NCBI GenBank assembly: GCA_028554645.1
Contig: JAQOOI010000079.1
Coordinates: 2,170,001-2,234,000, forward strand
Direction: 5' to 3'
DNA length: 64,000 nt
Source of the DNA: Omphalotus guepiniiformis
Taxonomy: Eukaryota > Basidiomycota > Agaricomycetes > Agaricales > Omphalotaceae
Shown here: positions 1-11,488 of the stretch, piece after piece
Layout: every line of letters begins with the position of its first letter
Position numbering within the stretch: the stretch's first letter is position 1
Notes under the pieces: generated by a model
Told to the model about the DNA's origin: nothing
Database searches by the model: none
Seen by the model: only the letters and a program-made list of their open reading frames with translations
Made by a program: the position numbers and the translations under genes

Positions 1-621
1 GCCTTGAACAAGGCGTTCCTAGATTCCGGTCTGCAGAGGACAGCGCAGGAGAAGTTGGAGTTGTTGAAGCAGGGAGCGGGGACGGCGGAGGAGTATTTCC
101 AGGAGTTGGAGATACTATTGACGGAGGCGGATTACAAGAAGGATGACCCGTATGTGGTGCGGCTCATTGAGAAGGGCATTAACGAGAAAACTATTGATGC
201 CATCTACACGAGGGACGAGTTGCCCAAAGTGTACGAGGAATGGAAGGACGTAGTGATCAAGATTGATCAACTATGGAGAAGGCGTCAGGAATGGCGCAAG
301 AATCAGAATCAGAACCGACCGGTGTTTACGCCAAGAAGAGAAAGTCCGCAAAATGCGGCAGGAAGTGGTGATCGGAGAGACGCCACAGGAACAACCTTTG
401 GGGGTACAGGTAAACCCATGGACATTGACGCGGCCCGAAGGAATGGGCAGTGTTTCAATTGCGGACAGAGGGGGCATATCTCGCGGGATTGTCCAGCGAA
501 GCGGGGTCAGAGAGTGAGGCAGGTGAACGTGCAGGAAGAAGAGAAGAAAGAAGAACAGCCGCCGAGCTGGTTCTTAAACTGGTTGAAATCGGACACGGGT
601 TTTGTCAGAGCTCAGAAGTGA
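1..621 (+). CDS. gag: Gag polyprotein, C-terminal part (partial)
   Basis: The reading frame is open from base 1 and ends with TGA at 619-621; the start lies upstream of the window. The N-terminal half resembles the retrotransposon gag capsid region. A CCHC zinc knuckle, CFNCGQRGHISRDC, lies at about 451-492, preceded by a basic, Arg/Asn/Gln-rich linker. Gag packages element RNA into cytoplasmic particles. The frame overlaps pol, which lies one base back (-1). A canonical slippery heptamer sits just before the Gag stop, so Gag-Pol may be made by -1 frameshifting rather than as one open frame. Confidence 0.85.
   Translation, partial: ALNKAFLDSGLQRTAQEKLELLKQGAGTAEEYFQELEILLTEADYKKDDPYVVRLIEKGINEKTIDAIYTRDELPKVYEEWKDVVIKIDQLWRRRQEWRKNQNQNRPVFTPRRESPQNAAGSGDRRDATGTTFGGTGKPMDIDAARRNGQCFNCGQRGHISRDCPAKRGQRVRQVNVQEEEKKEEQPPSWFLNWLKSDTGFVRAQK
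597..603 (+). promoter_or_regulatory. Candidate -1 ribosomal frameshift heptamer (GGGTTTT)
   Basis: In the Gag frame the bases read G GGT TTT, matching the X XXY YYZ slippery pattern in correct phase, 15 bases before the Gag stop. Slipping back one base enters the frame that encodes protease to chromodomain. The L-A virus of yeast uses a near-identical heptamer. I did not identify a downstream pseudoknot with certainty. The alternative is an ordinary frameshift mutation in a formerly single Gag-Pol frame. Confidence 0.5.
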
Positions 622-3600
622 ATACAGGTCCTTCTGAGTTAGAATCGGAACAGTCTAGTGTAGATCACAAGGACAGCAATTTTCACTTTGTATTTAATCA
701 TCCTGAGAATAAATTTGCTTCAGTATCTACAAAGTCCGATTCAAAACCTGTGAGAGAACGTTATCCGCCGAATTCACCAGAATGGATAGCGCAGAGAGTA
801 AGGGAGGATGAGTCAGAACGAGCGGTGGGAATTTTGAGAGCATGGATGCCAACCTGTCGGGCCAGGGAAGCATCGGAAGAAACGGTTGCCCAGATCCGGT
901 CATTGGACATTAGCGAAGCCGTCACAGCCGTAAAGTCACTCAAGAAAAACTTGCGGTTCGTAAAAGGTACTAAGGGCAGAGATCTCAAGCTGTCTGTTAC
1001 AATCGATGACATCGAAAGTGGCAAGCAGATAGAAACATCGGCATTACTTGACAGTGGAGCAACGGGTTCTTGCGTCAATAAAGAATTCGTAGAGCGACAT
1101 GGCTTAACTGTTAAGAAATTACCAGTAAAGATGCCGGTATACAATGCTGATGGTACCTTAAACGAGGACGGTTCAATTGAAGGGTTCATAGAAGTCAGAT
1201 TGGTAATGGGAGATCATGCGGAACGCATTGAACTTGCTGTTACAAATTTAGGCAAAACGGACATATCCCTAGGACTCGATTGGTTAAGACGTCATAACCC
1301 CAATATAGATTGGAATGACTCAACCTTAAAATTTGATCGATGTCCTAAGAAGTGTGGTTACATACCGTATTACCTAAAACCTGAATCCGACGCTGAAGTC
1401 CGAGAACTGGAAGAAGGGGATCGGTTGTTTTACCTGAATTGGGACGGATATCTTCGGAGTATGAACTTTGGAAAAGGCAAAAAGACTGAGTCAAAAGCAG
1501 ACAAGTACGTCAATGAGTACAAGGATGTTTTTGATGAAGCCGATTTCCAAAATTTACCCAAACGAAGACCCTGGGACCATGCAATTGAACTGAAGCCAGA
1601 CTTTACGCCAGTAGATTGCAAGGTCTATCCATTAAATCCTTTGGAACAGAAAGTTTTAGATGAGTTCATTAAGGAAAATCTGAAATCTGGACGAATTAGA
1701 CCATCAAAGTCACCGATGGCCTCACCATTCTTCTTTGTGGCAAAGAAAGATGGGAAACTTCGACCTGTCCAGGATTATCAAAAATTGAATGAAGCAACGA
1801 TAAAGAACAAATACCTGTTGCCGCTCATTCAAGAACTCATTGATAAACTGAAGGATTCGAAAGTATTTTCGAAAATGGATGTTCGATGGGGATACAATAA
1901 TATCCGGATCAAAGAAGGTGATGAGTGGAAGGCGGCATTTAGGACTAATCGGGGGCTCTTTGAACCAACGGTTATGTTCTTTGGTCTCACAAATTCTCCG
2001 GCAACCTTCCAAGCGTTTATGAATCATATCTTAAGGGATTTGATCAACGAAGGTCACGTCATGGTGTACTTAGACGATATCTTGGTTTTCACAAATACAA
2101 TCGAAGAGCACGAGTCAATTGTAAAACAGGTGTTAGATATATTACGACAACACAAGTTGTATCTTAGACCTGAAAAGTGCGAATTCGAGACCAGTAATGG
2201 TGAGTACCTTGGAGTGTTTGTAGGAAATGGACAAGTGCAGATGGATCCAAAGAAAGTCAAAGCGGTAAAAGAATGGAAAATACCAGGAAACAAGAAGGAA
2301 GTACAGTCCTTCTTGGGTTTCTGCAACTTCTACCGACGATTTATCCGAGGATTTAGTCAAGTGGCGAAACCATTGTCATCACTGACTGGGAATTCAAAGT
2401 GGGAATGGACAGAGCAACAACAGCAGGCATTCGAAGAACTCAAAAGTAGAATTGCCGAAGAAGTAGTTCTAACCATACCCAGTGATCATGGACAATTCAG
2501 AGTCGAGGCAGATTCATCAGATTATGCGAACGGAGCTGTCTTATTGCAAAAGATAGATGGAAAATGGTGGCCTATTGCGTTCAGATCTAGATCTCTAAAT
2601 GAAACGGAACGTAATTATGAGATCTATGATAAGGAAATGATGGCCATTATGGATTCCTTAGCAGATTGGAGACAGTATCTGATGGGTGCGGGAGAGTCAT
2701 TTGAGATCTATACAGATCATCAAAATCTTCAGTATTTCAAAAAGCCTCAGAAATTGAATCGCCGACAAGCCCGATGGATCACTGAACTATCCGAATACGA
2801 CTTTACGTTGATTCATAAACCCGGAAAGTCAATGGGAAAGCCAGATGCATTGTCCAGGATGGCCAATCATGAGACGGGGGAGAAAGACAATGAGGATGTG
2901 GTACTTTTAAAGCCGGAACTTTTTTCGATCAACAGACTAGAGATGCCCGAGGACGAGATCTTAGATCTTATCAAGAAAAAGTCAAAAGTGCAGGATAATC
3001 TAGTGAATAAGGCTTTAGAAGGAAAAGAGAAGGATTGGGTCGAGTCAGAGGAAGGAATTGTGACGTGGCAGGATAGGATTTACGTGCCTATTGATAATAG
3101 GTTACGGGGAAAGATCATCGGACTACATCATGATACCGTTCTGACGGGACATCCAGGGCAGTTCAAAACCATGGAATTGGTGACAAGAAACTATTGGTGG
3201 CCGGGAATCACTCAGGATGTACGGAAATACGTTAAAGGGTGTGAAAAGTGTCAGGCCACTAAGATTCATCGAACCAAACCAACAGGAACACTAGTCACAA
3301 ACAATGTTCCACAAGGTCCCTGGGAAGTCATAGGAACGGATCTGATCGGAGAACTACCGGAAGCTGGAGGTTTTAATGCCATAAGTGTGACTGTGGACCA
3401 TTTCACCAAACGAACACGTTTGGTACCCACACACATGTCGTTAACGTCTGAAGGAATGGCCAGAATCTATAGGGACAAAATCTTTCCTATACATGGATTA
3501 CCGAGAAAGATTATTCATGATCGGGGACCTCAATATCATTCCCGATTCATGAAGGAACTATACCGGTTATTAGGCATTCAGGGGAGTTTCACAACGGCAT

Positions 3601-4544
3601 ATCACCCACAGACGAATGGACAGACGGAACGGATGAACCAAGAGATTGAACATTATCTCCGGTTATTCATCAATCAACATCAGAACGACTGGCATGAATG
3701 GTTACCGACAGCAGAATTTGTGTTGAATGACAGAATACACTCAGCGACGGGTGTCACTCCGTTCTATGCGGATATGGGACGACATCCGTATAAGGGAACA
3801 GCTCCAAGAACTCCGTCGGCAAATCCCACAGCACAGGAATTTGCCGATAAGATGATCAAGATCAGGGACGAAGTAGGGGCAGCGCTTAAGAAGGCAAAAG
3901 AAGACATGACTCGGTATTACGACAAGAAGAGGAAACCATCAGTCAAATATAAGCCTAATGACAAAGTATGGCTTGAAGCGACAAACCTGACTTCTGATCG
4001 ACCAATGAAGAAGTTGGATGATAAATGATTTGGTCCTTTTGAAGTCGTAAAGAAAGTTGGAGCGACGTCGTATCAACTAAAGATACCGAAGACTTGGAAG
4101 AGGATACATCCAGTCTTTAACGAAGTTCTACTGTCACCCTATCATCCGCCTGAATTCCCCGAGCAGCCTAAGAATGATAATCCGCCACCAGTGATAGAAG
4201 GAGAAGAACCGGAGTTCGAAGTGGAAGAGATAGTAGATTCAGGGAAATATAGGGGAGGGAGATTTGGATACAAAGTCCAATGGAAGGGATACTCGCGGCA
4301 CGAACAAACATGGGAACCATTAGCAAACCTTGCAAACGCAAAAGAAGCAATCGAAGAGTTCCATAAAAAATTCCCCACTAAACCACGACCACCTCAGTTA
4401 AGAAAGATTGAGGTCCCAATTTCCTTATTCCCGACATCATTGTTACGACCTATCCCTGAAGCATGTACGGAAGTAGTAGAAACGAAGAAGATGCCGACAG
4501 AAGCATTAGCAGTGAAGTTAGGACGATGGGGACATCGTCCCTAA
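603..4544 (+). pseudogene. pol: Pol polyprotein: PR-RT-RNaseH-IN-chromodomain, one nonsense codon
   Basis: Entered by a -1 shift near 603, the frame runs to 4544 with one TGA at 4026-4028. Protease shows LLDSGATGSCVN (about 1045-1080). Reverse transcriptase shows YLDD (about 2068-2079). RNase H shows EADSSDYANGAVL. Integrase has an HHCC zinc region ending CEKCQATK, and a catalytic core with TDL, HDRGPQY and the glutamate after TNGQTERMNQ. After the nonsense codon the same frame continues through the integrase C-terminal GPFEVVKKVG segment to a chromodomain (about 4203-4371, FEVEEIVD, WKGY, TWEP). The chromodomain normally targets integration to marked chromatin. The stop separates it from the polyprotein, so this copy should make a truncated integrase. 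Confidence 0.9.
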
Positions 4545-5153
4545 GGAGGGGGTCATGTTACGGATGTTTTCTTTTTTCATCTTATCTCATTGTTTGTACA
4601 TATAGACACTTTTATTATCAGTAGATAGCATCTTAAGTTATAGATCTAGGGTTATATTAAATACACACGTAGGTAGCATGATGATCGAGATCAAGCATGT
4701 AGACCTCAAGGCGATCACGATCATTAATGAAACACTTGAGGCAATCGAACTCATGGTAGACACACGGTGGATTAGTCAAGGGTTATAGCCCAGGGTTTAG
4801 GGTTTTATTTACGTATATAACAAGTCCGCTTAGGTAGATATTTCTTTAGCTTCGATCTTGTCAATAACTCCTCGAGTTTAGACTTGTACTTAGCATACTT
4901 CCTTGTATCGTCTCTATTCTCAATTCCATTTTCTGCTTTTCTCTTACTCGTGTAAAACTAAGATCATTGTGTTTGGTTATTTGAGTTTATAACTCGAGTC
5001 GCTGACATACTTAGCCAGAAAAACAAAATAAACTTCCAATTATCTCACAATTCCCATGATTTCAGCCTTTTCCCAAAATTCTGGGCAAGCTATTTGTTTC
5101 TAATCTTACACTTTTGATTATATTTCAATTGTGGAAAAGGGCTAACTCCCACA
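4543..5153 (+). repeat. Polypurine tract and 3' LTR of the gypsy element
   Basis: A purine run (4543-4552) follows the pol stop. The LTR starts TGTTACGG at 4556. A TATATAA box at 4814-4820 would drive element transcription. I place the end at the CA at 5153, giving about 598 bp. A matching GTAACA occurs at 5371-5376, but it lies inside host DNA shared with 21.8-21.96 kb, so I rejected it as the LTR end. Without the 5' LTR the border cannot be proven. Confidence 0.6.
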
Positions 5154-5424
5154 GTGTGAGAGACTGGAGTGAGTAGCGTACAAATAGGGTCTGACAGACT
5201 CGAGTGCATAGTGAGTATACTGAAGTATGAGAACAAGGTAAAGGAAATCAGTACTGGCATGTAGTTTACCTCAACAATGATTGGAGGACATGTTTGAACA
5301 CAAAGTATTGTATAAGAATCATTTCAGCAATACAGGGATACATAAAGTATGTAAAAAGAAAATATTTTTTGTAACAACATTTTAGCAAGGATTTCAATCT
5401 GGTGCGAACGACAGCAAAAGGAGG

Positions 5425-5580
5425 ATATCAACTTTCTTTCCAAAACCCGTTATGCCAATGCATATCGAGGATTGGGTCATCCTGACGCTCATCGATGACA
5501 GAGAGGAAGTATCCTGAAACATGATCAAGTCCATAGGCGACCTCAATACCACCTCCTAGATCAAGAGTTGCGCGTCCCAT
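5425..5580 (-). pseudogene. 5' remnant of MYND zinc-finger gene
   Basis: The minus strand begins MGRATLDLGGGIEVAYG, as does the intact gene at 20607. After about 40 codons a 2-base deletion shifts the frame. Homology then jumps to sequence equivalent to about 21808, downstream of the intact gene. The zinc finger and everything after it are gone. The intergenic sequence between this start and the neighbouring acetyltransferase gene is kept. Confidence 0.85.
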
Positions 5581-5880
5581 GGTCGAATTGCTGTTATGGA
5601 TTGGGAATCAAGATCAATGGAGGTGGTGGTAGAAAGCAAAAGAGTAGGCGCTGAAACGACACTATCTCCTTACTTATATAATTAGGTGTAGCGCCCTTCA
5701 ATCTACACACACCTGGGATAAGGTTTCGCAGTTTTGCGACGTGTACACGGCAAACAATTCGAAAGATTAGTTTAGGAAATCAGGTTGGCCTACGTAACTA
5801 TTGAGTTGTAGACGTCTGTCCACGAGCTGCTAACGGCGATCGAGGGTAGCGTCTCGACGAGCAAGTATCATATTCATAGA

Positions 5881-6702
5881 TTAAGAGGGAGGTCTCAAAG
5901 AAAGCTTCATCAAGTACGCATCCTCTCCATCCCCATCTGCATTCAACGAAGAAGCATCAGATCCATTCGCAACCTCAAAACCCAACGTATCCTTATACAA
6001 CCCAATCGCCGCAATGTTAGATTTCCGGACATGCAACGAGACGGAATTCGCTTTGTATATTGAGGCCATAGCGTCCTCTAGATAAGGAGGGCAGGTTTTA
6101 GGATCAAAGAATAGCGCGATGTGGTCGAAAGAACGATTGTTACGAGAGAGCAGCATCAGTCTTTTAGCAAAACCTAGTCGTCTATGTGATCGTAGGACTG
6201 AGATAGAGTTGACGTGGCCATGAACCTCGCCGCCGTGTTCCTCCGATTCTTCGTCTCTACATGGTTTTATTAGCATAACAAAGTCATACACCAACAGTGA
6301 TGCATCGAGGAACGTACATCTTTGCCAAAACATATCCAACAATCCTTCCTTTCTCATCTTCTGCCACAAAAGAAAGTTGTGGCCATGTAATTGTATGATA
6401 CATCCCTTATATGCGGTAGGCCTCCACTTCAACACCACTTCATTCTTTCTTTCAAGCAAAGAGGATTGAGAACTGACAGAACTTCATGACATAGTTTTCT
6501 GGAAGATTTTGTAGATTTGCGGCTTGCATACCCATTAAGTCGTCGGCCTATAAAGGTTTGAGCTGAGCTGGCTCCGGTGATAAAGACACGGTGTTTATAG
6601 CTTGAATGAGACGCATACCTGTCGTGACAGGTAGAGTATTGGTTGAACTTGATATGACCCTTGAGCGAGATGTCAACGCACCCTTGCTAGTCGGATGTTC
6701 AT
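5881..6702 (-). CDS. NAA10/ARD1-type N-terminal acetyltransferase, copy 1 (altered C-terminus)
   Basis: Catalytic subunit of the NatA type, which acetylates nascent N-termini at the ribosome. Exon 1 starts MNIRLAR at 6702. After an intron of about 150 bp come [19 protein letters not shown], then the [15 protein letters not shown] segment, then [17 protein letters not shown] with the acetyl-CoA-binding R-x-x-G-x-A pattern, then SLHVRKSN and DTLGF. Splice sites match the paralogue at 19448. Near the 3' end a deletion removed VEKKY and the 5' splice site of the last intron. The remaining intron tail stays open in frame and adds an Ala/Ser/Asp-rich stretch before [12 protein letters not shown]. 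The protein could still fold, but the GNAT C-terminal strand that carries KYY is changed. It may be a functional divergent copy or an early pseudogene. Confidence 0.8.
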
Positions 6703-6908
6703 GTGGAGTCAAGAAACAACAGAAACGAGTCTTTCGATAGGTGATAGTACAGGTCAAAAAGAAAGAATTGGTCGTGAGAACTACGGCATCAGCGTTGGGG
6801 TCAAAATCCCAAAGAGTGGCATACATGGATTTATGTACGAAGCTACAAAAAAAAATTCTTTGCTTGTGACTACTTTCCCAAACTGATTGAAATACTACAT
6901 GTATCTCC

Positions 6909-8914
6909 TTTCACTCCGAACGCCTTCCCCCAATCGCTATACAACACCGGGCACGAAGAAAATGCGACAACGTCAAGATAGCGCACAATGCATACGGGAA
7001 AAGTTCCTGCTTCCTGATAGAGAGCAAAATCAAGAGGAAACCGCGCCTAAAGAGTGCAGGAATCGAAGGGAGAGTGCAGGATGGTCGGAAGAAGGGTCTA
7101 TACGTGAGCTAGTACAGAGTCCGGATCGTGACAGGAAAGACGGTAACGAAATGTTGTCGTTGGTCTCTAAAGATTCGCCGACGGTTCGTGATTGCAAGAC
7201 CTCTTTGACGCATATAGGACAAACACCGACCGGGACCTTTGCCTTGAGAGCGGATGAGTACTGTAACTCCTCGAGGAAGTGGGAGGGGGGGAACGTACGA
7301 GACGAGGATCATGATCACCCGGAGCGGAAAACCCATTCAGATATTCCTTGAAACTGTCGTACACGACCTGGGTTCATTCATTCTTCAATTGTGGCATAGC
7401 AGGGGGTAGTGGAAGCTAGCGAGAGCTGAGTTCGAGAACGATCTTCCTCCCTTTCGCGTGCACTATCAAAATCCACGAGACATGAGCAGCAATACGTAGA
7501 AAAGAGAAGTTTTAAAACACACCAACACACCAGGCCCCAATGGGCTCAAACACTGACATGCATCATAAAAAAGGCCTACCCTCAGCGAGTGGTGATTTTC
7601 CATGCTCAGTCAATGATAGTCTGAAATGGGATAAACACCATTACGGATTGAATCGGGAGTGCTGCGAGGGTATTTCTGAATAGTATCGACGTGTTTTTTT
7701 TTCACCGAAAAGCCATGTTGGAAATTTGGATTGCTGGGTTCCTGTATCATGGATTCGCTTTGGCACCCTGGATAACAGCCACATCTCCAAGCTTCCTCGA
7801 TCCGTGCTGAAATTTCCGAAAGCACTTCCCACAGTTCTTGACAGCTAGATCAGCAGGAATTTAGTAAGCTTCACGAAACAACGATCTTCCGCGACTTACC
7901 TGGGGAAAACTTCCGTACGAATGAATAAATTGAGCGTAGAAAGTTGAGATCTGCGAGCCAGCTGAGACGATGGGTACGAAAAAAAATCAGTGAGCTGACA
8001 TCAGCGCGCACGGACCATAAATAAGAACGGCTTCAGACAAGCGTAACGTGATCATGATTCATGTCTTTTCAAAAGTCTCCGCTGAACCAGGATTCCGATT
8101 CCTCCTACTTATAGGCACGGACCTAGATTTTCCGTCTGATCTCTACGGTGATTCCCAGTCACTTCAATGTTCAATATGATTCGTGGTAGATCATCAACAC
8201 GTCCATCAATGATCCTACATAACGAAAAGGAAAGCAAAGTCTTGATTCAGAGGTACGCATTTAAATAATATTCTATAGCGGTGCTTATAGGTATGAATCA
8301 GTACAGGATGTATCTCATCCAACCCTCACCGTACTTCACTGGGACTTCGCAGCATCGTCTGCCAAAGCCATACTCAAAATTCTCATACAGTGTCCCGGAC
8401 CGACTCGGCCTCAGACTCCCATCATCAGATGAGCGCCCGTTCCCTGGCATAGATCCGTGTTATTATGGCCGATTCTTCTAATGATTCCGTCCTGAGGAAG
8501 AAGACACGTATGCATATGGCCCAGGTGGCGTGTGTCTCCACCAACTCTTTCTGGCTTCTCATGATCATGACAGACATAAGACCATCCTCTCTTGCAACTG
8601 CAAACTTGACGACTCAACAAAACCTACCAACGCGCTATGTACCTAGTCCTCTTCCTTCTGAAACATGTATCAAAGCGCGGATGCCTGGATTTGCATTACG
8701 CTAGTATGTAATATGTAAGTTGGCCAACTTAGAATTGGTCTTAATTTTGTTCATCAAACCTTGGAGACAATGCACCCGGTGTTATTTCCTACCGACTCGT
8801 TTCAGCGCTTCATGCTTTCAAAACCCTTCATATGTATACCTTTTCTTAGACAATGCATTTCCAGCACTCGACATATCCTGCTTCGAAGTTGTTTGGTCAC
8901 TGGCATCTACAGAG
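6909..8914. other. Gene-poor stretch
   Basis: Short open frames occur on both strands, but none shows a recognisable family motif, consistent splice signals or convincing codon bias. No tRNA or tandem repeat was seen. It separates the cassette copy from the NLR gene, whose true 5' end could lie in the last few hundred bases. Confidence 0.5.
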
Positions 8915-11148
8915 ATGCTTTCACTTCGAATCCAATTTCCAGGACGTCTTCACGCTGGCCTCATCCCTTACAAACAAAAACCAGATAAACCATGCTCGAG
9001 CTCTCAGCCTCCTAGGCGTTCCGTTTCGAGATCTTCTTCTCAGGATTCAGACGCTACTCTAATAAACTCGTCGCGATTGGACAGTGGTGGCTCCAAGGAA
9101 GATGATCCAATGCTTCTATGTTCTAGTCCTCTCTCGATTAAGCCTTCACATGCACAGATGAGAAATCCTGGCGAAGGGAAGAAAAGACGACTCGGACTAG
9201 GAAGGTGGGATTCATCGGCTTTTGTAGCGGGTTTGGATATCGCGATTAGTATTGGAGAGGCGACGAATGTTTTGTATTTGAAGAATATCGCGGGGATTGT
9301 GAAGATTGTTTTGAAGAATGTTCAGGTGCGTTGATAGTATAGTATACTTCGAGTGTTGGTTGATTGATGTTCACGACTTCCCCACAGGCAACGAAGAACA
9401 ATCGAGAGCAATGCGAGAGAATATGCTTTATGGTGTCTGATATAGCGACGTTGGTTCAGGAGTGGCATGCGAGGACATCAGGCAAGATTTCGTCTCAGCT
9501 CGACCAGAATACTAGCGCTCTGGAGAGGTGAGCAGCTTGAACATCGGGCCACGCGTTCAACAAGAATCGTTACTGATTGGATATACAGTTGTTGTCACCA
9601 AATCACCTCTGCATTACAAAAGTACTCAAAACGCAAATACATAATCCGGTTTCTAAACGCGCAAAAAGACATTGACCTCCTACGAGATTGCGAAAAAGAG
9701 CTAGACAAGACACTGAGGATTTATCATGTGCGTATCATCGAACTTCTGGTGCGGATTCTTCAAGGGAGTTTACCAGAGATCTTTTCTCTTCATAACTTGA
9801 AGTAGACTCGCGCTAGCATCCGAATAGCCGCTGCGGTTAAGAAGAGAGATACACTTGATGAGAACTTTCGAAATGCAGCATTCGATCTTTTAGGTTCAGT
9901 CAAACATCCTTCGCTTCGAGTTCAAAATGTTCCCGCTACTACTACTACGCTCGTAAGCAACAACTACTTCATGCCACCGGATTTTTCTCCATAATAACCT
10001 CTATGCCCTCTTTCTCGCAGCCTGGTGTTCAAGAACAACAACTCCAAGACCGTCTACACGATTTACCCCCCTCACCGCAGATATTTCACGGCAGATCGTC
10101 AGAGCTCCAACATCTCCTTTGCTTGCTCGCGCAGTGTGAAAAACTGCAAAGTCATGCAGCTATTTGTGGACCTTTCGGAGTCGGAAAATCACACCTAGCT
10201 CAAGCCCTTATACATCTACCAGAAATCGAGCGCGTTTTCGGTTTTCGTCGATATTTCATTGGATGTGAACGAATGAAAACTCTGGATGATCTCAAAGGCT
10301 CACTTACCGGGATCTTTGTCGAGACACCTTCGGGAGATCAGGTAATAAGAGCGTTTTCAGGATGCAGTAGTGTTGGTATGAGATGTCTCTTAGTTCTCGA
10401 TAACCTAGGTAAGAATCTTTTCTTTTGAAGCGTTCCGTTCTAATCGATATTTTTTTCATCTTACCTCCCCTTCCTCACAGAATCCATCTGGGAACCATCT
10501 GAAAATCGACTCATCATAGAAGATTTCCTAACAGAGCTCTCCTCTATCCCCAACATCTCCTTAGTAATAACTCTCCGTGGCACTCAACGCCCCCTCGGTC
10601 CAGACTGGATCAAACCATACCTTCCGCCCCTACATCCCTTCAATACCCACTCCGCCAAAGAAACATTCCTCGCCGTATCAGGCCTTTCAGAGTCTACTCA
10701 CGATAACCCAGCAGATATCGAATTCCTACTCAACGCAGTGGAAAACTCCCCTCTTGCAGTCACACTCCTCGCAAAACTCGCGCAATACGAACCGATTTCA
10801 TCCCTCCGCGAACGATTCGAGGACCCAGAGGAGGGTTTATCTATGCTTTGTCTTGATGATGGAACTGATTTGGGGACGGTTCTCCGGGGGTTACTTGGGG
10901 ATCCACGCGTTGTTGAATGTCCGAATGCGGTGGATGTTTTTCATGAGTTATGCTCATGCTATCATCATGGCTCCGATATGCTTTTGCGATCACAGTTTGT
11001 CGGATATCTTTCGTCTTTACCCAAGTTTCAGTCGATCAAAGTACGGAGGTGTCTTTCGGCTTTGATCCAGGCTTCGTTGGTGCAGGAAAATCGGCAAGGT
11101 TATTTGATGGTTTCACGTCTTATGCGCAGTGCTGTTTGCACACAGTAG
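8915..11148 (+). CDS. NOD-like receptor: four-helix N-terminal region plus NB-ARC, no repeat domain
   Basis: Six exons fit GT-AG signals: to 9325, 9388-9527, 9589-9727, 9806-9952, 10021-10408 and 10481-11148 (about 630 residues). Exons 1-4 encode an alpha-helical region (NIAGIVKIVLKNVQ, then NNREQCERI and further helices) like the MLKL-type four-helix domain found in many mushroom NLRs. It is preceded by a Ser/Arg-rich tail. Exon 5 has the P-loop GPFGVGKS (about residues 329-336) and Walker B CLLVLDN. Exon 6 has a GLPLA-like NSPLAVTLL motif and a winged-helix-like end. Such proteins are thought to sense non-self or damage and trigger cell death. No TPR, WD or ankyrin repeats follow. The stop at 11146-11148 looks like a late frameshift: 26 sensible codons continue in another frame to 11227. 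The start codon is uncertain. Confidence 0.75.
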
Positions 11149-11488
11149 ATTGCACGCCGACTTAGGATATGAAATCCGGCGCAAAGCCATGCATCGCTAT
11201 ATCACACTAATACTCGCCGTCAAGTAGATGGTCTATGATTATTATTATCTATATATGAATATGTATTTTTACTTGTACGTTGTAATTTGCTATGTAGCAG
11301 TAGCTTCCGTAGGAACAGCAGTGAGGGTTACTCATCATAAAGCTGAACAGACTGTCCTAACATCACGAGCTCTCAAAGTTCATGTGACACTGCGATAAAA
11401 CACAAAACGTCCCCACCCTATCGCGAACCATTCTCATACACACCCTCCCATCCCATTCTACCCCTCAAGCTCATACCCAACATCCAAA

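Larger units (their letters stand above)
1..5153 (+). mobile_element. Ty3/gypsy chromovirus LTR retrotransposon, 5' truncated by window
   Basis: The order is Gag with CCHC knuckle, protease, reverse transcriptase, RNase H, integrase, chromodomain, polypurine tract, LTR. That is the standard order of Ty3/gypsy chromoviruses. The 5' LTR, primer-binding site and Gag start lie before the window. The copy is probably dead because pol has an in-frame TGA at 4026-4028. The DNA right of the LTR (from about 5285) belongs to a duplicated host cassette, so the element landed beside or inside that duplication. The right border is inferred from a CA end at 5153 and is uncertain by tens of bases. Confidence 0.93.
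5285..6908 (-). repeat. Inverted copy 1 of the NAA10-MYND cassette
   Basis: Read on the minus strand, this segment matches 19256-21960 over its whole length, except for an internal deletion of about 1.04 kb that removed most of the MYND gene (junction near 5425). Homology starts at about 6908 and fades at about 5285. Promoter region, exons and introns of the acetyltransferase gene are shared, so the duplication was at DNA level and not by retroposition. Confidence 0.9.

Noticed and set aside
5371..5376. GTAACA as the 3' end of the LTR, mirroring TGTTAC at 4556
   Set aside because: This stretch is also present at 21.8-21.96 kb as part of the host cassette, so it cannot be LTR sequence.
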